This document shows positions 51,096 to 60,144 of a stretch of DNA of 64,000 nucleotides, piece after piece. This stretch comes from Candidatus Accumulibacter similis (lineage in GTDB: Bacteria; Pseudomonadota; Gammaproteobacteria; Burkholderiales; Rhodocyclaceae): contig CP054595.1 in NCBI GenBank assembly GCA_013347225.1, forward strand, positions 4,460,415 to 4,524,414, given 5' to 3'. Position 1 is the stretch's first letter; each line of letters begins with the position of its first letter. The notes beneath the pieces are model-generated. The model saw only the letters and a program-made list of their open reading frames with translations, was not told the DNA's origin and made no database searches. The translations under genes and the position numbers were made by a program.

Positions 51096-51857
51096 TCAAA
51101 ACCCGTTCTTCCACTCCCGCAACGCGGCGAACACCGCGACCTGGTCAACCGCGCCTGCACCGTGGCACCGGGCCGATTCCACGACCTCCGGCTCGGCGCA
51201 GCGGAGGAAGGGGTTGCTTGCCTTCTCGCAGGCGATCGTCGACGGCACCGTCGCCAGGCCGCTGGCACGCGCCGCGGCGACCTCGACCGCGCGCCGCTGC
51301 AGGTAGCGATTGCCCGGTTCGACCGCGAGCGCAAAGCGCAGGTTGGACTGCGTGTACTCGTGCGCGCAGTACACGGCCGTCTCGTCGGGCAACTCCGCCA
51401 GGCGCGCCAGCGAGACCGCCATCTGCGCCGGTGTTCCCTCGAAGAGACGACCACAGCCCCCGGCAAACAGCGTGTCGCCACAGAACAGGCAGCCTGCGCC
51501 ATAATACGCGAGGTGACCAAGCGTATGGCCGGGCACCGCGACGACGGCGAAGCCACTGTCAAGGCCGGCAGGGTGGATCGTCTCGCCACCGCGCAAGGGG
51601 CGGCTGATGCCGCTGATCGCCTCTGCTGCCGGCCCGTAGACCTCGGCCCGGTAGTGCGCCAGCAGCGCCGCGACTCCACCCTGGTGGTCGGCATGGTGGT
51701 GCGTGACGAGAATGCTGGCGAGCTTCAGTCCCTCGCGTTCGAGGACCTCGAGCACGGGCCGAGCATCTCCCGGATCAACCACCGTTGCCGCGGCGCCTTT
51801 GCGCAACAACCAGATGTAGTTATCCTTGAAGGCTGGAATGCGGATGACGTCGAACAT
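51096..51857 (-). CDS. gloB: Hydroxyacylglutathione hydrolase (glyoxalase II)
   Basis: The 253-residue metallo-beta-lactamase-fold enzyme has the dinuclear metal motif VTHHHADHQGG (H53, H55, D57, H58), FAVVAVPGHTLGHLAYYGAG, LFCGDTLFAGGCGRLFEGTP and CAHEYTQSNLRFALAVEPGN. It hydrolyses S-lactoylglutathione to lactate and glutathione in methylglyoxal detoxification. It is divergent from the methyltransferase gene, with only 27 bases between the starts, the same arrangement as gloB-yafS-rnhA-dnaQ in enterobacteria. Confidence 0.96.
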   Translation of the reverse strand: MFDVIRIPAFKDNYIWLLRKGAAATVVDPGDARPVLEVLEREGLKLASILVTHHHADHQGGVAALLAHYRAEVYGPAAEAISGISRPLRGGETIHPAGLDSGFAVVAVPGHTLGHLAYYGAGCLFCGDTLFAGGCGRLFEGTPAQMAVSLARLAELPDETAVYCAHEYTQSNLRFALAVEPGNRYLQRRAVEVAAARASGLATVPSTIACEKASNPFLRCAEPEVVESARCHGAGAVDQVAVFAALREWKNGF

Positions 51858-51884
51858 CGCTGAATTTTGGAAGAACTGCGGAAA

Positions 51885-52607
51885 ATGTCAATTCCTGTTT
51901 TCGGCGACTGGCTGCAAGGTCCACAAGGGCGCTACGTCATGGCCTGGGAGCAGGCGAGCATCGATGCCGCGGTGGCCGACCTCTTTGGCTACAATGCCAT
52001 CCAGCTCGGCCTGCCGGAGATCCGGCTGCTGGCGCACAACCGCATCCCGTTGCGGCAGGTGGCCGGCGAATCTGGCCTGGTCGACGTCCTCTGCGACCTG
52101 CGGCAACTGCCGTTTGCCGCCCACAGCGTAGATCTGGTGGTCATGCCGCACGTCCTCGAGTTCCATGACGACCCGCACCAGATTCTGCGTGAAGTCGAAC
52201 GCATCCTGATCCCGGAAGGAGAAGTGATCATTGCCGGCTTCAATCCCTTCTCGACCTGGGGTCTGCGGCGGAAGTTGCCAGACTGCCCGGACGGTTTTCC
52301 CTGGAATGGCAACTACCTGTCACCGAGGCGCCTGCGGGACTGGCTGCAGCTGCTGGGATTCGAGGTCGAGCGCGGCAGCTTCGGCTGTTACGCGCCGCCC
52401 TGCTCGAGCGAGCGCTGGCTGCGCCGCTGGCAGCTCATCGAAGCGGCGGGCAATCGCTGGTGGAGCTTTGCCGGTGGGGTTTACCTGCTGCGGGCGATCA
52501 AGCGCGTGCATGGCATGCGGCTGATCCTGCCCAGCTGGAAACGGCAGCGAGCAGCGTCCAAGGCGCTGTCGGCGGTGAGCAAGAAGGAAGCGAACGGGCA
52601 TGAGTGA
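51885..52607 (+). CDS. Class I SAM-dependent methyltransferase (YafS-like)
   Basis: From the ATG at 51885 (an upstream TTG at 51867 is possible) the protein has 240 residues. The methyltransferase core is seen in VDVLCDLRQLPFAAHSVDLV, MPHVLEFHDDPHQILREVER and LIPEGEVIIAGFNPFSTWGL. The position between gloB and rnhA matches yafS of E. coli, whose substrate is not known. It overlaps rnhA by eight bases, so translation is linked. Confidence 0.9.
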   Translation: MSIPVFGDWLQGPQGRYVMAWEQASIDAAVADLFGYNAIQLGLPEIRLLAHNRIPLRQVAGESGLVDVLCDLRQLPFAAHSVDLVVMPHVLEFHDDPHQILREVERILIPEGEVIIAGFNPFSTWGLRRKLPDCPDGFPWNGNYLSPRRLRDWLQLLGFEVERGSFGCYAPPCSSERWLRRWQLIEAAGNRWWSFAGGVYLLRAIKRVHGMRLILPSWKRQRAASKALSAVSKKEANGHE

Positions 52608-53061
52608 CGAATCCATCGTGACGATCTACGCCGATGGCGGCTGTCGCGGCAACCCCGGACCGGGTGGCTGGGGCGTCGTGCTGCAGAGCGGCGAACGCGA
52701 GAAGGAACTGTGGGGCGGTGAAGCCGCAACGACCAACAACCGCATGGAGCTGACGGCCGCGATCCGCGCCCTCGAGGCGCTCCGGCGACCCGCGACCGTG
52801 CACCTGCACAGCGATTCACAGTACCTGCAGAAGGGCATCACCGAGTGGATCCGCAACTGGCAGCGCAACGGCTGGCGCACCGCCAGCCGGCAGCCGGTGA
52901 AGAATGCCGACCTCTGGCAGCGGCTCGCCGAGCTTGCCGGCCAGCATCAGATCAAGTGGTGCTGGGTCAGGGGACATGCGGGGAATGCCGGCAACGAACG
53001 TGCCGACGCGCTGGCCAATCGCGGCATGGACGAGCTGCGGCGTAGCCAGGCTGCCCGCTAG
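52600..53061 (+). CDS. rnhA: Ribonuclease HI
   Basis: The 153-residue enzyme begins MSDESIVTIYADGGCRGNPG, with the first catalytic aspartate D12 and the GGCRGNPGPGG signature, NNRMELTAAIRAL with the catalytic glutamate, HSDSQYLQKGITEW with the third acidic residue and a final VRGHAGNAGNERADALANRG with histidine and aspartate. It degrades the RNA strand of RNA-DNA hybrids. It is placed between the methyltransferase and dnaQ as in E. coli. Confidence 0.97.
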   Translation: MSDESIVTIYADGGCRGNPGPGGWGVVLQSGEREKELWGGEAATTNNRMELTAAIRALEALRRPATVHLHSDSQYLQKGITEWIRNWQRNGWRTASRQPVKNADLWQRLAELAGQHQIKWCWVRGHAGNAGNERADALANRGMDELRRSQAAR

Positions 53062-53086
53062 AACGCAGACAGGGACAGCCCCAGCG

Positions 53087-53806
53087 ATGCGAACGATCTT
53101 CCTTGACACCGAAACGACCGGCCTCGAGCACAAGCTCGGGCATCGCATCATCGAGATCGGCGGCGTCGAGATGCGCAACCGCCGCCTGACGCAACGGCAT
53201 TTCCACAGCTACCTGAATCCGGAACGCGAGATCGACGCGGGCGCCCTGTCGGTGCACGGAATCAGCCGCGATTTCCTGCTCGACAAGCCGCGCTTTGCCG
53301 ATGTCGCCGCCGACTTCCTCGACTTCATCCGCGGCGCCGAACTGGTCATCCACAACGCCGCCTTCGACCTCGGCTTCCTCAACGCGGAACTGGCCCTGCT
53401 CGACATGGCGCCGATCGAAACCGTCTGCCACGGTGTCTGCGATACCCTGCGCATGGCCAAGGAACTGCACCCGGGCAAGAAGAACAACCTCAACGCGCTC
53501 TGCGAACGCTACGGGGTAGACAACTCGCAGCGCACGCTGCACGGCGCCCTGCTCGACGCAGAAATCCTCGCCGAAGTCTATCTGGCGATGACCCGCGGGC
53601 AGGAAAGCCTGATCATCGATCTGGGCGACGAGCGGACGGAACGCGGCGAGGCCAGCCGCCGCCCGGCTGCCGCCGGCGGGCCACGCGAGCTGGTGATCCG
53701 ACGCGCCAGCCCGGAGGAAATCGCCGCGCACGAAAAGCTGCTGGCCGCGATCGACCTCGCCAGCAAGGGCAAGTGCCTGTGGCTGCAGCGCGAGTCCGCC
53801 ACCTGA
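53087..53806 (+). CDS. dnaQ: DNA polymerase III epsilon subunit (proofreading exonuclease)
   Basis: The 239-residue protein starts MRTIFLDTETTGLEHKLGHR with the DxE of exonuclease motif I (D7, E9), continues with ELVIHNAAFDLGFLNAEL (motif II) and ends the catalytic core with RTLHGALLDAEILAEVYLAM (motif III HxxxxD). The C-terminal 60 residues resemble the alpha-subunit binding region. It is the proofreading subunit of the replicative polymerase. The gene overlaps the nosD-like gene by 34 bases. Confidence 0.96.
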   Translation: MRTIFLDTETTGLEHKLGHRIIEIGGVEMRNRRLTQRHFHSYLNPEREIDAGALSVHGISRDFLLDKPRFADVAADFLDFIRGAELVIHNAAFDLGFLNAELALLDMAPIETVCHGVCDTLRMAKELHPGKKNNLNALCERYGVDNSQRTLHGALLDAEILAEVYLAMTRGQESLIIDLGDERTERGEASRRPAAAGGPRELVIRRASPEEIAAHEKLLAAIDLASKGKCLWLQRESAT

Positions 53807-55083
53807 CGCCACTGCTCCGCTGGTTGCTGGCGTTCGCCGCCACCTGTGTCGGGACGCTGCCTGGCGTCCTCCCAGCCGCCTCGGGAGGGGCAGGCCGCGT
53901 CGCACCGGCGCCATCGCTGCAACCCTGGATCGACGCCACGCCGAGCGGCGGCCGTCTGCAGGCTCCGGCCGGAACCTACTCCGGACCGGTCGTGATCAGC
54001 CGCCCGATCCTGATCGACGGGCGCGGAGAGATCACCGTCGACGGTGGCGGCCACGGAACGGTGGTCACCGTGCGCGCCAGCGGTGTGGTCCTGCGCGGAC
54101 TGCATGTGAGGAACTCCGGCGACTCGCACGACCGCATCGACTCGGGTGTGCTGATCGCAGATGGGCACAACAACCTGGTAGCGGACAACCTGATCGATGA
54201 CGTGCTGTTCGGCATCACCCTGCAACAGGCGAACGAGAACCGCATCGTCGGCAACCGTATCCGCTCGCTGGCGCTGGCTGCAGCGGAGCGCGGCGACGGC
54301 ATCCGGCTTTGGTACAGCATGGGCAATCGGGTCGAGAACAACGACCTGCAACGCGTTCGCGACATCACGGTCAGCAACTCGCTGCGCAACCGCTTCGTCG
54401 GCAACAGCGTACGCGACAGCCGCCGCGCCATGAACCTGCTTTTCGCCCACCGGACGCTGGTCGAGGCGAACCATCTGCACGACAACGCATCGGGAATCAC
54501 CGCGCTCAACTCGGAGGGACTGATCATCCGCCGCAACCGGATCCTGCACGCCATCGACGCCAGTGGTGCCGGCGTCGCGCTCAAGGAGAGCGGCACGACG
54601 CTGCTGCACGACAACGAGATCATCCATTGCGCGGTCGGCATCCTGTCGGACTCGCCCAGGCACGCGGTCAACCGGATGGCGGTGATCGGCAATCGCATCG
54701 CGCACAACGTCACCGGCGTCAGCTTCTACGGCGAACGAGGCGGCCATCTCGTCCTGCGCAATCGCTTCGAGCACAACCTGTGGTCGGCGCTCGTCGGCGC
54801 GGGTGATCGCGAGGACGCGAATCAGTGGTGGGGGAACTACTGGGACAGCTATCAGGGATTCGACCTCGACCAGGACGGGATTGGCGATACGCCGCACGAG
54901 GTCTGGGCACACGCCGACCGAATCTGGATCGAGACACCGATGGCGGCATTCTTTCGCAACTCGCCGGCGCTGGAGATGCTCGATTTTCTCGAGCGCTTCG
55001 CTCCCTTCGCGCCACCGACGCTGCTGCTGCGTGATCCCGCGCCGCTTGCGCGGCGACCGCTCAGGGGCGACGGGCGGACATGA
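53773..55083 (+). CDS. nosD: NosD-like right-handed beta-helix protein
   Basis: The frame opens with a GTG at 53773 inside dnaQ (436 residues), with another GTG at 53779. A signal peptide (LLRWLLAFAATCVGTLPGVL, then PAASG) leads into CASH-type beta-helix repeats such as NLVADNLIDDVLFGITLQQA, NRIVGNRI and TLVEANHLHDNASGITAL. It ends QWWGNYWDSYQGFDLDQDGI, which is typical of NosD copper-chaperone family proteins that mature nitrous oxide reductase. No nosZ, nosR, nosF or nosY is nearby, so this is an isolated copy and may serve another periplasmic role. Start and exact function are uncertain. Confidence 0.8.
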   Translation: MPVAAARVRHLTPLLRWLLAFAATCVGTLPGVLPAASGGAGRVAPAPSLQPWIDATPSGGRLQAPAGTYSGPVVISRPILIDGRGEITVDGGGHGTVVTVRASGVVLRGLHVRNSGDSHDRIDSGVLIADGHNNLVADNLIDDVLFGITLQQANENRIVGNRIRSLALAAAERGDGIRLWYSMGNRVENNDLQRVRDITVSNSLRNRFVGNSVRDSRRAMNLLFAHRTLVEANHLHDNASGITALNSEGLIIRRNRILHAIDASGAGVALKESGTTLLHDNEIIHCAVGILSDSPRHAVNRMAVIGNRIAHNVTGVSFYGERGGHLVLRNRFEHNLWSALVGAGDREDANQWWGNYWDSYQGFDLDQDGIGDTPHEVWAHADRIWIETPMAAFFRNSPALEMLDFLERFAPFAPPTLLLRDPAPLARRPLRGDGRT

Positions 55084-55185
55084 TGCCCCAGCAGCCTGAG
55101 GGCAGGGTGCAAGCGTGATGCCTGCGGCATGCCGACCAGGGCGCCGCGCGGCACCCGTGATCAGCGCGGGAAACGCAAGCCGGCG

Positions 55186-55575
55186 TCAGCTCTCGCCGGG
55201 CGTCTCCGATGGGCGCCGTGGCCGCCGCATGTGCCGCCTCGGCGGTCGCGCATCCGGTGGGCGCACCTCGCCCGGGGTGTCGGTCGCAGCTTCCGGCCGC
55301 GGCCCCTGCTGCCTGGGCTCCTGCCTTGGTGCCGGCGGTTTTGCTGCCGCCTTGCGTTGCTCGGGACGACGGCCGGGGCCGGCGGCACCCTGGCGCCTGT
55401 CGGGCTGCCGCTCGCCGGGTCGATCCGGGTTGCGATCGGACTCGCGGTTTCCTGGGGCGAGCGTGATCTCGATCTCGATGATCTCGTCCCACTGCTCGTC
55501 GGTGCGATCGCGCTCGGGGATGGTGAGCAGCTCGCGCAGCCGCCGCCGCGGATCCTGGGGGGGGGAATCGTTCAT
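55186..55575 (-). CDS. Hypothetical Arg/Pro-rich protein
   Basis: From the ATG at 55575 the product has 129 residues. The first 45 (MNDSPPQDPRRRLRELLTIP, then ERDRTDEQWDEIIEIEITLA) form a short helical unit, and the remaining part is a very basic, low-complexity tail with blocks of Arg, Pro and Gln (for example RPGERQPDRR and RPPRRHMRRPRRP). It lacks a signal peptide. Such tails often bind nucleic acid, but that is only a guess. It converges on nosD, with about 100 bases between. Confidence 0.6.
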   Translation of the reverse strand: MNDSPPQDPRRRLRELLTIPERDRTDEQWDEIIEIEITLAPGNRESDRNPDRPGERQPDRRQGAAGPGRRPEQRKAAAKPPAPRQEPRQQGPRPEAATDTPGEVRPPDARPPRRHMRRPRRPSETPGES

Positions 55576-55870
55576 GCCTCCATTATGACTCACACTGCAG
55601 TCGTCGTTCAACAGGCATGAACGTCCGTCGCTGCGCGGCGAGAGCGAAAGACGCGCGCGCCGCGCGTCGGTTCGCCCGGAAAAGCCGCTGCCACGGCACC
55701 GCAAGCGCCGCGACACGGCCCCAGACGCCCGGCGCCCTGCGCGCTGGCCACTGCCGCGCGCCGGACGTGCGGCAGGACGCCACCAGCGCCGGTCTTCCGG
55801 CGCGGCCAGTCTGCAAGGGAGAGAGGGTGTGACGAAGCCGCTGTGGGACGAAGCCGGCGGTGGTCGAGGA

Positions 55871-56155
55871 TCAGTGGTCAGCGCGCAGGCTGGCGGCAAA
55901 GGTGCTCTGCAGGACTTCCGGAAACTGGAAGCGGGCCATGGTGCGGTGGATGTCGTCCTGGTTGACACCGCTGCTGCTGTCCTGGAAGCGGATCCCCAGG
56001 GGACGGCCATTGGCGGCCAGGGTGGCAAAGGCGAAGCGCCAACGTTGGGCCTCCGCCAGCCGCTCGCGCAGCTCGCCTTCGTTGCTGATCTGCACGCCCG
56101 CCTGCTTCAGTGAATCGAGAAACTGCTCGAAGGACTCGTTGCTCAGGCTACCCAT
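55871..56155 (-). CDS. Small hypothetical soluble protein
   Basis: The 94-residue protein starts MGSLSNESFEQFLDSLKQAG, preceded by an AGGAGAGCGAA ribosome binding site. It has ELRERLAEAQRWRFAFATLA and no hydrophobic segment. The helical beginning faintly resembles Nif11-type leader peptides (SFEQFLxxL..RERLxEA), but no GG cleavage site follows. I do not assign a family. It stands alone upstream of rlhA on the opposite strand. Confidence 0.6.
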   Translation of the reverse strand: MGSLSNESFEQFLDSLKQAGVQISNEGELRERLAEAQRWRFAFATLAANGRPLGIRFQDSSSGVNQDDIHRTMARFQFPEVLQSTFAASLRADH

Positions 56156-56386
56156 TTCGCTCTCCTCTTGAGATATTGTTGGTCATCGTGCCGCGCATGC
56201 GCCGACTAACGCCCGCTGCGGGTTGCGGTTGACAAGGAAGATCAAGCTTCCGGTGACGACGTGCGCGACAGTCGCCGTGCCGGTGAATGGCGGCTCGGGT
56301 CGCGCCCGGGCCGACGCCACCAGTCGCAGCCGAACGTCGGCGGCCGGAGCGTATAGAATGCTGCCATTGCCACCCGACGCCAGCGC

Positions 56387-58279
56387 ATGCACAAGACACG
56401 CCAGCATCTCGAACTCCTCGCACCGGCGAAGAATGCCGATTTCGGGATCGAGGCCATCATCCACGGCGCCGATGCCGTCTACATCGGCGGCCCGGCGTTC
56501 GGCGCCCGTGCCCGTGCCGGCAATTCGGTTGCCGACATCGGCCGCCTCGTCGAACATGCGCACCGCTACAACGCGCAGGTGCTGGTTGCGCTCAACACGT
56601 TGCTGCGGGATGACGAGCTCGAAGCGGCGCGGCGGCTGGCGTGGCAGCTCCACGACGTCGGCGCCGACGCGCTGATCGTCCAGGACATGGGTCTGCTCGA
56701 GCTCGACCTGCCGCCGATCGAACTGCACGCCAGCACGCAGACCAACGTCCGCTCGCCCGACAAGGCCAGATTCCTCGCCGCCGTCGGCTTCTCGCAGATC
56801 GTCCTGGCGCGCGAACTGGCGCTCGACCAGATCAGCGCCATCGCCAGCGAGACCGACGCTATTCTCGAGTTCTTCGTGCACGGCGCCCTCTGCGTCAGCT
56901 ACAGCGGCCAGTGCAACCTGAGCTACGCGCAGACCGGGCGCAGCGCCAACCGCGGCGACTGTTCGCAGTCCTGCCGCCTGCCCTATACGCTGACCGCCGG
57001 GGACGGGCAGGTGATCGCCGCCGACCGGCACCTGCTGTCGCTGAAGGACAACGACCAGAGCCGCAACCTGCGGGCGCTGGTGGACGCCGGCGTCAGCTCG
57101 TTCAAGATCGAGGGGCGCCTGAAGGATCTCGCCTACGTCAAGAACATCACCGCCCACTACCGCCAGTTGCTCGACGAGATCCTCGCCGAGCGGCCGGGCT
57201 ATCGGCGCAGTTCGTCGGGCGAGAGCAGCTTCCTCTTCGTTCCGCAGCCCGAAAAGACCTTCAACCGAGGCGCCACCGATTACTTCGTCCGAGGCCGCCA
57301 GGCCGACATCGGCGCCTTCGCGACGCCGAAGTTCGTCGGTGACGAGATCGGCACGGTCACCCGCGTCGGCAGCGATCACTTCGACCTTGACGGCCCGCAG
57401 GCGGTGCACAACGGTGACGGGATCGCCTGGTTCGACGCCGCCGGTGAACTGCACGGCTTGCAGATCAACCGTGTCGAAAGGAACGGCAGCGGCTGCCGGC
57501 TGTTTCCACAGCTCGCTGCCGGCGAACTGGCGACCGTGCTGCAGACCGGTACCCGCATCCATCGCAACCGCGACCAGGAGTTCGCCCGCTGCCTGGCGAG
57601 GAAATCGGCAACCCGTCGCATCGCCGTCGATCTGGTGCTGCGAGAGGATGCGCATGGCCTGGTGCTGGCGATCAGCGACGACCGCGGCGTGACGGCGCAG
57701 GCGACGCTGGCGCAGCCGCGACAGCCCGCGCGCGACGGCGAGCGGGCGCGGGCCACGATGCGCGACGGCCTCGGCCGGCTTGGCGGGACGATCTACAGCC
57801 CGCGCAGCATCGACATCGCCCTGGCAACCGACTGCTTCCTGCCGACAGCGACACTCAACCAGTTGCGTCGCGATGCGCTCGCCGCGCTCGACGCCGCCCG
57901 CCGCGCCGCCTACGAGCGGCCCGCGCGCAGAGCGGCGGCGGTTCCGCCGCCGCTCTTCCCCGAGCGCTCGCTCGACTACCTGGCGGGCGTCAGCAACCGC
58001 AGCGCGCGCGCCTTCTACGCCCGGCATGGCGTGGAGGTCATCGAACCGGCCTACGAGTGCGGCCAGCAGAAGGGCGAGGTGTCGCTGATGATCACCAAAC
58101 ACTGCCTGCGCTACAGCTTCAACCTCTGCCCCAGGCAGGTAAAGGGAATCCGCGCCGAGCCGATGCTCCTCATCAACGGCAGCGAACGTCTGACGCTGCG
58201 CTTCGACTGCAAGCCCTGCGAGATGCACGTCATTGGCCGGCTGCGCAGGCAGCGCGCGCTGCGACTGGCGACGCAGTAG
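56387..58279 (+). CDS. rlhA: 23S rRNA 5-hydroxycytidine synthase (U32 family)
   Basis: The 630-residue protein is close in length to E. coli RlhA (653) and shares its blocks: LELLAPAKNADFGIEAIIHG, YIGGPAFGARARAGNSV, PPIELHASTQTNVRSPDKAR, and the cysteine-rich HGALCVSYSGQCNLSYAQTG followed by SANRGDCSQSCRLPYTL. The four cysteines of the iron-sulfur site are visible, with more near the C-terminus (TKHCLRYSFNLCPRQ, DCKPCEMHVI). RlhA hydroxylates cytidine 2501 of 23S rRNA and uses prephenate as a cosubstrate in E. coli. The gene is alone, followed by the formate dehydrogenase operon on the same strand. Confidence 0.92.
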   Translation: MHKTRQHLELLAPAKNADFGIEAIIHGADAVYIGGPAFGARARAGNSVADIGRLVEHAHRYNAQVLVALNTLLRDDELEAARRLAWQLHDVGADALIVQDMGLLELDLPPIELHASTQTNVRSPDKARFLAAVGFSQIVLARELALDQISAIASETDAILEFFVHGALCVSYSGQCNLSYAQTGRSANRGDCSQSCRLPYTLTAGDGQVIAADRHLLSLKDNDQSRNLRALVDAGVSSFKIEGRLKDLAYVKNITAHYRQLLDEILAERPGYRRSSSGESSFLFVPQPEKTFNRGATDYFVRGRQADIGAFATPKFVGDEIGTVTRVGSDHFDLDGPQAVHNGDGIAWFDAAGELHGLQINRVERNGSGCRLFPQLAAGELATVLQTGTRIHRNRDQEFARCLARKSATRRIAVDLVLREDAHGLVLAISDDRGVTAQATLAQPRQPARDGERARATMRDGLGRLGGTIYSPRSIDIALATDCFLPTATLNQLRRDALAALDAARRAAYERPARRAAAVPPPLFPERSLDYLAGVSNRSARAFYARHGVEVIEPAYECGQQKGEVSLMITKHCLRYSFNLCPRQVKGIRAEPMLLINGSERLTLRFDCKPCEMHVIGRLRRQRALRLATQ

Positions 58280-58323
58280 CGGCTTCGCCGACGGCCATGA
58301 GTGACCAGTTCCGGGAGGGCGCT

Positions 58324-60144
58324 ATGAGCGCGGCACCGCCGGTGGCCGACGCCGACGCGCCGGCCGGACGCAACCGCCGGCGCAACCTCGCCAAGGGCCG
58401 ACAGGCCGATGCCGCGGCGTCCGCCGAGGTCCGCCGGTGCATTGGCGAGGCAGGCCCGGAGGGCTACCGGCGTGACCTGCTGATCGAGTTCCTGCACCGC
58501 TTGCAGGATGCCCACGGCGCGCTGCGCGCGCGTCACCTGGTGGCGCTCGCGCAGGCGATGCGACTGCCGATGGCCGAGATCCATGAGGTCGCCAGCTTCT
58601 ACCACCACTTCGACATCGTCGCCGACGACGCGCCACTGCCCGGGTTGACGCTGCGCGTCTGCACCGGCCTCAGTTGCTCGCTTGCCGGTGCCGGCGACCT
58701 GCTGGCGGATATGCAGAGGCAACTCGCAGCGACCGGCGCAAGGCTGCTCGCCGCCCCCTGCATCGGTCGCTGCGAGCAGGCGCCGGCGGTACTGCTCGGC
58801 CAGCACGCCGTACCGCAGGCAACGCCGGCCACCCTGCTGCAGGTGATTTCGCGGCCGGCGACGGAGGCGTCGTCGCCGGCCGCGAACCGCTCGCTGCCGC
58901 GAGCGGTCGCCGCCTTCGACCCGGCGGCGCTCGCCGGGCACGCGGTGACGCCGGTACCGGGACAGGATCCGACACGGGTGCCGCACGCCGACTACGCGAC
59001 CTACCGGGCGACCGGCGGCTATGCGCTGGCGGCCGCGGTCGCCAGCGGCACCCTGCCGGCGGCGCGGGTGCTGCAGGCGATGAATGATTCCGGTCTGCGT
59101 GGCCTCGGCGGCGCCGGCTTCCCGGCCGGCCGCAAGTGGCAACTGGTGCGCGACCAGCCAGCGCCGCGCCTGCTGGCAGTCAACATCGACGAGGGCGAGC
59201 CGGGGACCTTCAAGGACCGTACCTGGCTCGAGCGCGACCCGCACCGCTTTCTCGAGGGAGTCCTGATCGCCGCGCAGGTCGTCGGCATCGCCGCCGTCTA
59301 TGTCTACTTGCGCGACGAGTACCACGAGGCGCGCGCCCTGCTCGCCGCGGCGCTGGCGGACCTCGTCGCCGCAGCGCCCTGCCCCCTGCCGACGATCGAA
59401 CTGCGCCGCGGCGCCGGCGCATACATCTGTGGCGAGGAGTCGGCGATGATCGAAAGCCTCGAGGGCCGCCGTGGCGAGCCACGTCTGCGCCCGCCGTACG
59501 TCGCGCAGCGCGGGCTGTTCGGTGCGCCGACGCTGGCGCACAACTTCGAGACGCTGTACTGGGTGCGCGACATCGTCGAGCGCGGGCCATCCTGGTTTGC
59601 CGGCTTCGGCCGCCACGGCCGCCACGGCCTGCGCAGCTTCAGCGTCAGCGGCCGCGTCCGGCAACCCGGCGTCAAGCTGGCGCCGGCGGGAATCACGCTG
59701 CGTGAACTGGTGGACGAATACTGCGGCGGCATGGCCGACGGCCACACCCTCTACGCCTACCTGCCGGGCGGTGCCGCTGGCGGCATCCTGCCGGCACGGC
59801 TCGCCGACCTGCCGCTCGATTTCGATACCCTGCAGCCCTGGGGCAGTTTCATCGGCTCGGCCGGGGTCATCGTGCTCAGCCAGCACGACCGCGCACGCGA
59901 TGCCGCACTGGCGATGATGCGCTTCTTCGCCGCCGAGAGCTGCGGTCAGTGCACCCCCTGCCGCGTCGGCACGGCACGCGCGGCAACGCTGATGGCAGCC
60001 GCCGACTGGGAGCACGCGCTGCTCGACGACCTGGCGCAAGTGATGGCGGACGCGTCAATCTGCGGCCTCGGGCAGGCGGCGCCGAACGTCCTGCGCAGCG
60101 TGCAGACGCATTTTCCCGGCGAAGTGGCGGCCGAGCGGAGATGA
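58324..60144 (+). CDS. NAD-dependent formate dehydrogenase, fused gamma-beta subunit
   Basis: From the ATG at 58324, preceded by GGGAGGG, the protein has 606 residues; an ATG at 58297 is also possible. Residues about 15-170 are a NuoE-like [2Fe-2S] thioredoxin domain (VASFYHHFDIVADD, CTGLSCSLAGAGDLL, APCIGRCEQAP). The remainder is NuoF-like with FMN and NADH sites (GLRGLGGAGFPAGRKW, AVNIDEGEPGTFKDRTWLER, GAGAYICGEESAMIESLEGR) and the [4Fe-4S] motif ESCGQCTPCRVG. In FDS-type enzymes these are two proteins (FdsG and FdsB); here they are joined. It precedes the alpha subunit with an ATGA overlap. Confidence 0.93.
   Translation: MSAAPPVADADAPAGRNRRRNLAKGRQADAAASAEVRRCIGEAGPEGYRRDLLIEFLHRLQDAHGALRARHLVALAQAMRLPMAEIHEVASFYHHFDIVADDAPLPGLTLRVCTGLSCSLAGAGDLLADMQRQLAATGARLLAAPCIGRCEQAPAVLLGQHAVPQATPATLLQVISRPATEASSPAANRSLPRAVAAFDPAALAGHAVTPVPGQDPTRVPHADYATYRATGGYALAAAVASGTLPAARVLQAMNDSGLRGLGGAGFPAGRKWQLVRDQPAPRLLAVNIDEGEPGTFKDRTWLERDPHRFLEGVLIAAQVVGIAAVYVYLRDEYHEARALLAAALADLVAAAPCPLPTIELRRGAGAYICGEESAMIESLEGRRGEPRLRPPYVAQRGLFGAPTLAHNFETLYWVRDIVERGPSWFAGFGRHGRHGLRSFSVSGRVRQPGVKLAPAGITLRELVDEYCGGMADGHTLYAYLPGGAAGGILPARLADLPLDFDTLQPWGSFIGSAGVIVLSQHDRARDAALAMMRFFAAESCGQCTPCRVGTARAATLMAAADWEHALLDDLAQVMADASICGLGQAAPNVLRSVQTHFPGEVAAERR

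Noticed and set aside
55871..56155. Assignment of the small protein as a Nif11 leader peptide
   Set aside because: Only the first helix resembles the family and no double-glycine site or biosynthetic genes are present.
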